Part shown: piece by piece, positions 48,775 through 55,100 of the stretch
Position numbering within the stretch: the first letter of the stretch is position 1
Layout: every line of letters starts with the position of its first letter
IMG/VR virus record: IMGVR_UViG_3300030328_000649
Coordinates: 1 to 55,100 of that record
Reading direction: 5' to 3' (one strand)
Length of the DNA: 55,100 nt
From: a virus
The notes under the pieces: model-generated
What the model was told of the DNA's origin: nothing
Database searches by the model: none
The model's input: only the letters and a program-made list of their open reading frames with translations
Program-made: the position numbers and the translations under genes

Positions 48775-51700
48775 TTATCCTCCAGCTTTGTCTGAAGCTG
48801 TATATTGTGTTTTTGAAGTTCCTGACCACATAGTAGAAAGAACTGCTCCAACTGTTCTTATGTTTTCAGCCATAGAAGCTGCTGAAGAAGCTTGATTAGC
48901 TAAAGATTGTATATAAATCTGAGCTGTTCTATCTTCTTCATTTTGAACAGCTTGAAAATCAAAAGCAGCTTGATCTCTTAACTCTTGCCAAAGAAAAGCT
49001 AATGATTGTCCGTTTAAATTAAAAGCGTTCATTGCATTTTGCATAGCAACTTGATTAGCTGCTGCAGTATTAATTGTATTAGCTTGTCTTCTCCAAGCTA
49101 TGTTAGATTGTTCTACAGCTTGTGCGTTAGCTGCGTTCCATTGGTTTCTATTAAAAGCTAGTTGAGAATTAAATTTATTTATGTCTGTTTCCATTGCAGC
49201 TTTAGCTTTATTTAAATCTGCTTCAACTTGAAACTCTGTTGCTGCTGCTGCATTTGCTTGTTGTGCGTTAAACTGAGAAATACTATTTGCTGCTGCTGTG
49301 TTTGTTAGTTCTATTTGTTGTGAAAGTCCTGCCATAAACTGTTGTGTTTGATTTTCACTTGTAGCGTTAAACTGTCTTGCAGCATTTATAGCTGACTGAT
49401 TAGATAACATACTTTGTTGATTAATCTGCGCAGACAATATAGTTGCTTGTTGACTGTTACTAAGATTAGCCATGTCCATACCAAGAAAAGCTTGTGCATT
49501 TTGTATTTGTGCTTTTTGATAAAAATCAGCATCAGCTAAATTCATTTGAGCAGTAATGGCAGCATTTTGAATAGCTGTTTGTTGTCTATTACTTGCTTCA
49601 GTTAAACTTACAGTTTGTAAAAATTTACTATTAGATAAAGCTGTTTGTTGATCTGCGCTAAACTGTGCCATATCCATTTGAAATACATTAGAAGCATTTT
49701 GCAAAGCTGTTTGCTGTCTTGCTTGAGCATTAAATATTTCTTCTCTAGATTCTATTTCTCTTGACTGAGCTACACTTTGTTGTATTGCTTGTGCATTAGA
49801 TTGTGCAATTGGAACAGCAGATTGTATTATAGCATTAAATAGATTATCTCTGCCTACTGTAGAAGCCGATAAACCTCTTTGAGCTAACATCTGTTCTACT
49901 GCTGCAACTGCAGGACTAGCCCATGTAGGTATTTCTCCGCTTTCCATACCTTTTAAAAGACTGTCAAGTTGGTTAGATACTAAAGCTTCTTCAGGTAAAT
50001 CTCCAATAACTCCTCGTTCTTGCTCTGTAAGATCCATTAAACGATCTTCAAGAGCTTCTGGATTGTTACCTAAATCTGTAATAGCTTGTTCAGATATACC
50101 TGCGTTACGAAGCTGTTTCTTAGCTCTTGTAACTCTTGATAAAGTTGTACCTGCTGCTTGAGCTGCTATAGCTGTAGCATTAGGACTAAGCGTACCAACT
50201 ACTCTTTGTGTTAAAGCACCTTCTGGTATTTCAACAGTAGCTGCTTGTATTGGAGCAACCCTATCTACTTGTGCAGCTTTAGCAAGAGCATCATCACCTA
50301 TTGCACCTTGTTGTCCAGCTATTAAAGTTTCTGTTCCTACTTGAGCTGCTTCCATTTGTGCAGCAGGTAACATAGCTTGTTGTTGTGCTTGTGTAAGAGT
50401 AGCGTCTTGTAGATCCATTGACATAGGAGCAGCTATATCTGTAGCAGTAGCAGGAAGAGACGTATCAATAGGTACTTCTATTCTTTCTCCGTTTGGACCA
50501 TACGCATACTTCATTCCTTCACTAGGCATAACTTGTGTATAAATACCATCAGCAGGAGGTTCAAAACTATATCCTGAAGGTAAAGGACTAGATATAGTTT
50601 GAATATCTTGTTGTGGAGTTATTCCTAATGAAGTATCAATATCAGTCGGTGCAGGTATTTGCGGTCCTTGTGCTGTTCCTTCAACAATATCTATAGCTCT
50701 TTGTCTAGAAAGATTATCTCCAGAAACTCCAATACCACCTGTACCACCTGTATTATCTGTACCACCTGTACTACCTGTATCTTGTCCTCCACCTATATTT
50801 TTAAAAGCTTCAGAATTAGAAACAGGAGTAGTTGCTGCAGGTGACATTGTTCCTCCTGCTAATTCTGAACCTATTCTCGCTCTTTGTTCTGCTAACAACT
50901 GTTGAGTTTCTTCTGGTGTATATTTTTTCCAAGTTCCAGCATCCATTTTTTCTTTTTGTCGCATTGCATCAAACTCAGCATCTCTCTTTGCTTTGTCTAT
51001 ATCATACTGTCCTGATTCTGTATATGCATCTCTACTAGATTCAAAAGAAGATCCTACACCGCTATATAAATAAGCAGCAGGGCTAATACTAGCTGCAGCT
51101 AATCCTTCCCCTATAGCTACTTGACCTTTAGCTTTGCCACTAGTTGTTCCTTGAATACCATATCCTTTAGTACCAAAAGATGGTGTTCCTGAACCTGCTT
51201 CTGCTGCTGCTGCTTCTTCGGCTTTAATTGTTTCTCTAGCTTCATCTCTTGCTTGCGCTACTTGTTCAGGTGTAAAACCTGCTGCAATAGCTTGGTCTGC
51301 TAAATCTTGTTGAAAATTTGCTAAAGCTTCGTTGGTAAATAATCCTCTAAAAAGATCTCCTACTCCTGCAAGAAACGCACCAAAAAAAGAAGGTCCTTTT
51401 TCTATAGCTGTTTTAACGATTGTACTTGCAGGATTTGTAGCAAGATCAATAGCAAAATCTGGTCCGTTTTTTACTATTGTATCTTTAAGACCTTCTATAA
51501 TTCCTTTACTTTCAATGTTTTTTGAAGCTTCTTGTTGAGCTTGTTCAAAAGCAAAAGCTTGTTCTGGATCTAACATATCATATTTTTGAATAGGTTCTTG
51601 ATCAATCATATTCATCATACCGCCAGCATCAACAGTATAAGGAGTTTTTGCATCTCCTTTAAAAGGTATATTTAAATAAGTTGCAGGTCTACTAGGAGTA

Positions 51701-52074
51701 GAAGGAGCAGGAGTACCTGTACCCATATCAGAAGGAAAAGCTATACTTCCAAGTTTAGGAGCAATGTTACCTATTGTTCCTCTTAAATCTCTATCATCAG
51801 GATCAAAAGATCTGTATGGAGCTTGTCTTTGTGGTGGCTGTTGAACAGGAGCAGGTCGAGATACAGGTTGTTGAACAGGTTTAGAAGCTGCAGTTTTTAC
51901 AGGAGCTTTAGAAGTTCCTTGATGTGCAGGATCGTTTCTCCATTGTTCAAGAGCTACTTGATACTCATCACCTGAATCATAATCTCTACGACTAGGTCTT
52001 CCTCCGTGTGCGTATTTAACTCTACCGCCTTTACGATAATCTGCTCTCTTCTTCTTATATCTTTTCCTTGCCAT
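48775..52074 (-). CDS. Internal virion protein with Gln/Asn/Ala-rich repeats
   Basis: 1099 aa. Basic N-terminus (MARKRYKKKRADYRKGGRVK, with YAHGGRPSRRDY), then Pro/Gln-rich linker, a hydrophobic part near 220-250 (IEKGPSFFGAFLAGVGDLF), and a Thr/Gly run near 435-450. Residues about 780-1060 are Gln/Asn/Ala-rich heptad-like repeats (ARQQTALQNASNVFQMDMAQ; NRQQTAIQNAAITAQMNLAD; AQIQNAQAFLGMDMANLSNS), about 25-30 aa each, which should form a long helical bundle. Probably part of the ejected core. Confidence 0.65.
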   Translation of the reverse strand: MARKRYKKKRADYRKGGRVKYAHGGRPSRRDYDSGDEYQVALEQWRNDPAHQGTSKAPVKTAASKPVQQPVSRPAPVQQPPQRQAPYRSFDPDDRDLRGTIGNIAPKLGSIAFPSDMGTGTPAPSTPSRPATYLNIPFKGDAKTPYTVDAGGMMNMIDQEPIQKYDMLDPEQAFAFEQAQQEASKNIESKGIIEGLKDTIVKNGPDFAIDLATNPASTIVKTAIEKGPSFFGAFLAGVGDLFRGLFTNEALANFQQDLADQAIAAGFTPEQVAQARDEARETIKAEEAAAAEAGSGTPSFGTKGYGIQGTTSGKAKGQVAIGEGLAAASISPAAYLYSGVGSSFESSRDAYTESGQYDIDKAKRDAEFDAMRQKEKMDAGTWKKYTPEETQQLLAEQRARIGSELAGGTMSPAATTPVSNSEAFKNIGGGQDTGSTGGTDNTGGTGGIGVSGDNLSRQRAIDIVEGTAQGPQIPAPTDIDTSLGITPQQDIQTISSPLPSGYSFEPPADGIYTQVMPSEGMKYAYGPNGERIEVPIDTSLPATATDIAAPMSMDLQDATLTQAQQQAMLPAAQMEAAQVGTETLIAGQQGAIGDDALAKAAQVDRVAPIQAATVEIPEGALTQRVVGTLSPNATAIAAQAAGTTLSRVTRAKKQLRNAGISEQAITDLGNNPEALEDRLMDLTEQERGVIGDLPEEALVSNQLDSLLKGMESGEIPTWASPAVAAVEQMLAQRGLSASTVGRDNLFNAIIQSAVPIAQSNAQAIQQSVAQSREIESREEIFNAQARQQTALQNASNVFQMDMAQFSADQQTALSNSKFLQTVSLTEASNRQQTAIQNAAITAQMNLADADFYQKAQIQNAQAFLGMDMANLSNSQQATILSAQINQQSMLSNQSAINAARQFNATSENQTQQFMAGLSQQIELTNTAAANSISQFNAQQANAAAATEFQVEADLNKAKAAMETDINKFNSQLAFNRNQWNAANAQAVEQSNIAWRRQANTINTAAANQVAMQNAMNAFNLNGQSLAFLWQELRDQAAFDFQAVQNEEDRTAQIYIQSLANQASSAASMAENIRTVGAVLSTMWSGTSKTQYTASDKAGG

Positions 52075-52082
52075 ATTAATTC

Positions 52083-52322
52083 CTAATTAGTTTTAACTTC
52101 AAAAAGTTTGTCAAGTTTTGCTTCAAGCTTATTAAGCATACGAATAACACGATCCGTATTGTTTTCCATTTCGTCTTTGGTAACGTAGTTCTTAGCGACT
52201 TCTTCTCTAGTCTTATTTAGAAGTACATCGATTCTTTTAAGCTCTACAAAGTTCTGTCGTATACTGTAAACTATTGGAGCTATAACAATAGTAAGTAATA
52301 AATTCCACATTTCTAAATCCAT
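52083..52322 (-). CDS. 79-aa membrane-anchored coiled-coil protein
   Basis: MDLEMWNLLLTIVIAPIVYS is an N-terminal membrane span, followed by a coiled coil (NFVELKRIDVLLNKTREEVA; MLNKLEAKLDKLFEV). Small N-anchored coiled-coil proteins of this shape recur in marine phages, sometimes named holin-like. It lies between the oxygenase and a virion gene. Function unknown. Confidence 0.65.
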   Translation of the reverse strand: MDLEMWNLLLTIVIAPIVYSIRQNFVELKRIDVLLNKTREEVAKNYVTKDEMENNTDRVIRMLNKLEAKLDKLFEVKTN

Positions 52323-52323
52323 A

Positions 52324-53007
52324 TTATGCTACCTGCATATCCCAACAATTTAAATTAGCTGCTACTGTTCTACGTTCACCTTTACCTTGAAAAGGATAGA
52401 CCATATGTTGTAACCAACTTGGGAACATATAGAGCTTTCCTACCTGTGGTTGTATTACAAAGCTCTGTGGAGGCTTTAAAATCTCTACGTCTGTAACGTG
52501 TTGCTGTCCATAATTAAAAGCTAAGTAACCGTCACAATCTCCACTAGCGTTATATAGATTATATTCAGACGTACCTGCTGTAGGTTGATCTAATATTTGC
52601 TGTGGTACTTTAGTCCAAGTTGTGCAAGAAATACCCATTAGTGTTTTAGTTCCGTGACTATGTATTGGGTTATAGTCTCTTTCGTAACTGTGTACTGACC
52701 AAAGTTCATCCATTTCTACACGCTTGTTAGTCTTGTAAGTTGCACCAGTAGCCTGAGAAAATCTATTAATATACTCAGCTCCTAGTCCACATAACATATT
52801 AGTAAACTCTACAATCTTTTCATTGTTATGATCCATTAACAGTTGTTGTCCGTGTTGTATCTGTCCAACAAGTGTGCTTGCTAGTGACTTACGACCTTTT
52901 TCTTTTAGATAAGCATCTAAGTAGGTATTAAGATCTGTCACTATCTCTTCTGGTATGTCGTGTTCTAGTACAAAAACACTAGGCATACCGTGAATTTGAG
53001 TAGTCAT
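52324..53007 (-). CDS. 2OG-Fe(II) oxygenase-like protein
   Basis: 227 aa. The fold markers are NPIHSHGTKTLMGISCTTW (first metal His pair), LAFNYGQQHV, GKLYMFPSWLQHMVYPF (second His, typical PSWL-x-H), and GERRTVAANLN (Arg for 2-oxoglutarate). This is the pattern of phage tail-region oxygenases (2OG-FeII_Oxy_5 type). It could hydroxylate a fibre or host target. It stands between fibre-region genes, like homologues in cyanophages. Substrate unknown. Confidence 0.83.
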   Translation of the reverse strand: MTTQIHGMPSVFVLEHDIPEEIVTDLNTYLDAYLKEKGRKSLASTLVGQIQHGQQLLMDHNNEKIVEFTNMLCGLGAEYINRFSQATGATYKTNKRVEMDELWSVHSYERDYNPIHSHGTKTLMGISCTTWTKVPQQILDQPTAGTSEYNLYNASGDCDGYLAFNYGQQHVTDVEILKPPQSFVIQPQVGKLYMFPSWLQHMVYPFQGKGERRTVAANLNCWDMQVA

Positions 53008-53008
53008 A

Positions 53009-53353
53009 TTAACTAGGTACTGAGAAAGATTCGTCTGCTGTAGGATTCACTACTGGATTAGTAATAACTGAATCTACTTGACTAGCAAAAACTGCATCCC
53101 AATGTGAAACAGGACAAAGTGCTGTAAGGTCTGATAAACTAAAAGCTCCTTTAGCCTGTAGTGTATAGTTAGTTTTAGATGCTTTATCAGCGTCAGTATA
53201 TGCTTGATCTACAATATGAGTAAATACAGTTTTGTAGTATGTTGCATCGCCTTCACTATTGTTTTCGTATGTCATCTCTAAAGACCATTTAGCTACTTTG
53301 CTATTAGCATCTTCATAAGGTACAGCTTTCGTTATTTTTTTTGTTACTGCCAT
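53009..53353 (-). CDS. 114-aa tail-region protein
   Basis: MAVTKKITKAVPYEDANSKV then WSLEMTYENNSEGDATYYKT and FSLSDLTALCPVSHWDAVFA. All-beta start and helical end; no membrane or catalytic motif. It is 1 nt from both neighbours, following the S74 fibre. Similar short proteins occur between fibres and oxygenase in marine phages as I recall. Perhaps a fibre chaperone or connector. Confidence 0.65.
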   Translation of the reverse strand: MAVTKKITKAVPYEDANSKVAKWSLEMTYENNSEGDATYYKTVFTHIVDQAYTDADKASKTNYTLQAKGAFSLSDLTALCPVSHWDAVFASQVDSVITNPVVNPTADESFSVPS

Positions 53354-53354
53354 T

Positions 53355-55100
53355 TTATTTTTCCTCGTTAAGTTTTGTTTCTAATTCTTCAACTTTTGCC
53401 GAAAGTTCTTGTACTGCTTTTACTAAACTTGGAATAAATTTAGTATATTTTAAAGAGTATTGTTTACCATCATCACTTAAACGTGTAGCAAGATTTGTAT
53501 TGTCTTGCATATTATAACCATACTCAGCTTCTAGTTTTTCAACATCTTGTGCTAAAAATCCAATATCTAACCAATCTTCTTTATATGTACCATCAGGTGT
53601 TTGATCGTTTAAATTATAATCATCAGCAGTCTTATTACCATACTTAGAACGCTTATCCCAACGATAAGTAACTGGTTCTAGTTTATTAACAAAATCTAAA
53701 CCTGTTTTAATAGGCTCTACATCTGTTTTATCTCTTGCATCAGATGCTACTGTCCAATCTGTTTGTATATGACACGCACCGATATTTTCATCACCTAAAC
53801 AGATAACATTACTACCTGTTGTAACAGCTCCTCCCGGACTTCCTGTTCTTCCAGCTTCTGTTCCCAAAAATAAATTATTACTGCCTGTAGTTAGTTGATA
53901 GCCAGCCGCATAACCAAGTGCTGTATTATTTTGTCCAGTTGAACAAGCTTCTAAAGAAGCAGAACCAGCTGCTGTATTACCGTCATTTGTAGCTACCAAT
54001 AATGCTTTATAACCTAATGCTGTGTTATTTCCAGCTGTTACAGTCGCTGATAAAGCCATATAACCTATTCCTGTGTTAGCTCCAGCCGTTGTGTTTGCAT
54101 CTAAAGCAGCAGAACCCATCGCAGTATTTGAAGCACCAGTTGTATTCGCACCTAAAGCATAATAACCTACTGCTGTATTTTCATTTGATGTAGTAGCTAA
54201 TCTTAAAGATTCATAACCAACAGCAGTATTATAGTTTCCAGTAGAGAGTGTTCTTAAAGAACCTGATCCGACTGCTGTGTTCTCAGTTCCTGTGTTTGCT
54301 CCTAAAGCCTCTGCACCGATTGCTGTGTTGTTTGAAGCTGTAGTGTTTGCGTCTAATGCTCCAGAACCCACCGCCACGTTACTTGTACCAGTTGTATTAG
54401 ATAACATCGCTTGAAAACCGACTGCCGTGTTTATTTCTGCTGTCGTATTAGCTGAAAGAGCATTGTGTCCAATAGCTGTATTTCCATCAGCAGTTGTTGT
54501 TGCATCTCCAGCAAGCGAACCTAAAAATACATTTCTATTTCCTGTAGTAATAGATAATCCAGCATCAGTACCTATAGCTATATTATAGGTATTTGCAGTA
54601 TCTCCATCTTGTGCAGTTAAGGCACGATAACCTATTGCAATAGAGTCGCTTCTAGTATCTTCTGTAGCTAATGCTGCTGAACCCACCGCGACATTGTTTG
54701 CACCTGTCGTTAAAGCTCCGCCAGCACTATCTCCGATTAATGTGTTATCTGAACCTGTTGTTACTGCATCTCCAGCTTGAAAACCGACTGCTACGTTGTC
54801 AACACCAGTAGTTGCAGCAGTTAAGGCTTGATAGCCAACCGCTACGTTGCCAGCATCTGCACCAGCATTTAATGTTGCTAACGCTGCTGATCCTACTGCT
54901 ACGTTCTGTCCATTACCATCTTCAGTAGCTAATGCACCAGAGCCAACTGCAGTATTATCGCTACCAGTTGTTATTGCGCCACCAGCATTATCGCCAATTG
55001 CAGTATTATCTGAGCCAGTTGTTACTGCATCAAGTGAGGCTTCACCTACTGCTACGTTATCTGTTCCTGTCGTTAAAGCTGAACCTAATGAGCCAGATCC
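53355..55100 (-). CDS. Tail fibre with S74 domain (enters from the right edge)
   Basis: The frame is open to the window edge, so the N-terminus is missing; 581 codons are visible and a GTG at 54686 is internal, not a start. Some 25 repeats of the NTA-x-G-x-x-AL type are followed by a C-terminal S74 domain: ASDARDKTDVEPI (Ser and Lys of the dyad), DIGFLAQDVEKLEAEYGY, YTKFIPSLVKAVQELSAKVE. The fibre should trimerise and be self-cleaved. It shares a 216-bp repeat with the partial fibre gene at the left edge and may be its continuation. Confidence 0.88.
   Translation of the reverse strand, partial: GSGSLGSALTTGTDNVAVGEASLDAVTTGSDNTAIGDNAGGAITTGSDNTAVGSGALATEDGNGQNVAVGSAALATLNAGADAGNVAVGYQALTAATTGVDNVAVGFQAGDAVTTGSDNTLIGDSAGGALTTGANNVAVGSAALATEDTRSDSIAIGYRALTAQDGDTANTYNIAIGTDAGLSITTGNRNVFLGSLAGDATTTADGNTAIGHNALSANTTAEINTAVGFQAMLSNTTGTSNVAVGSGALDANTTASNNTAIGAEALGANTGTENTAVGSGSLRTLSTGNYNTAVGYESLRLATTSNENTAVGYYALGANTTGASNTAMGSAALDANTTAGANTGIGYMALSATVTAGNNTALGYKALLVATNDGNTAAGSASLEACSTGQNNTALGYAAGYQLTTGSNNLFLGTEAGRTGSPGGAVTTGSNVICLGDENIGACHIQTDWTVASDARDKTDVEPIKTGLDFVNKLEPVTYRWDKRSKYGNKTADDYNLNDQTPDGTYKEDWLDIGFLAQDVEKLEAEYGYNMQDNTNLATRLSDDGKQYSLKYTKFIPSLVKAVQELSAKVEELETKLNEEK
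54449..54664. repeat. Second copy of the long direct repeat
   Basis: Matches 1-216 with 7 mismatches, same orientation and same reading frame. Most mismatches change codons in the variable places of the fibre repeat (for example Ala to Ser). Confidence 0.9.

Noticed and set aside
1-55100. CRISPR array, tRNA genes, integrase or lysogeny genes
   Set aside because: Looked for but not seen. The regular repeats present are coding fibre repeats, and no cloverleaf or recombinase catalytic domain was recognised by eye; a tRNAscan run would be decisive for tRNAs.

Overview
The window is most of a tailed-phage genome, probably a T7-superfamily podovirus of an AT-rich marine bacterium. It encodes TerS/TerL, a portal, a scaffold, an HK97-fold-like coat protein, an adaptor and a nozzle-like protein, very large internal virion proteins, a T7-type replication set (SSB, primase-helicase, short family A polymerase, endonuclease I, RecB/Cas4-like exonuclease) and a class II, B12-dependent ribonucleotide reductase. 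No integrase, lysogeny module or phage RNA polymerase is seen. The strongest promoters match the sigma-70 consensus, so transcription seems to depend on the host enzyme. Gene content and size recall the HMO-2011 group of phages of SAR116/SAR11 bacteria. That assignment is from memory and was not checked by a search.

Layout. (i) 17883 down to 1 (minus): packaging and head genes, then adaptor, nozzle and tail fibres. (ii) 17.88-18.62 kb: a control region with two back-to-back perfect sigma-70 promoters, a roughly 113-nt promoter-to-terminator small RNA, repeats and a possible origin. (iii) 18.6-25.8 kb (plus): about 27 tiny early genes, many with near-identical ribosome-binding leaders, interrupted by structured non-coding stretches and a repeated 16-bp palindrome. 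(iv) 25.8-35.7 kb (plus): SSB, primase-helicase, polymerase, two homing-type nucleases, exonuclease, endonuclease I, ribonucleotide reductase. (v) 36.1-35.7 kb (minus): an isolated hsp20 gene with its own consensus promoter and a leader that folds as a ROSE-type RNA thermometer. (vi) 55.1 kb down to 36.2 kb (minus): S74 tail fibre, 2OG oxygenase, four large internal virion proteins, lysozyme, holin, and at the very end a curli-type secretion block (CsgF, CsgG, curlin-like protein, FecR protein with a curlin-like tail).

Both window ends lie inside S74-type tail-fibre coding sequence and share a 216-bp repeat with 7 mismatches. The sequence is probably a circular or permuted genome broken inside a repetitive fibre gene. 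A direct end-to-end join is out of frame, so some sequence is missing.

Most notable points: the complete phage-borne curli export block next to the lysis genes; the ROSE-like thermometer on phage hsp20; an H-type pseudoknot in the SSB leader, reminiscent of T4 gene 32; an overprinted gene inside the portal gene; the divergent promoter pair that predicts near-leaderless mRNAs and a small RNA; and two structured non-coding stretches in the early region.
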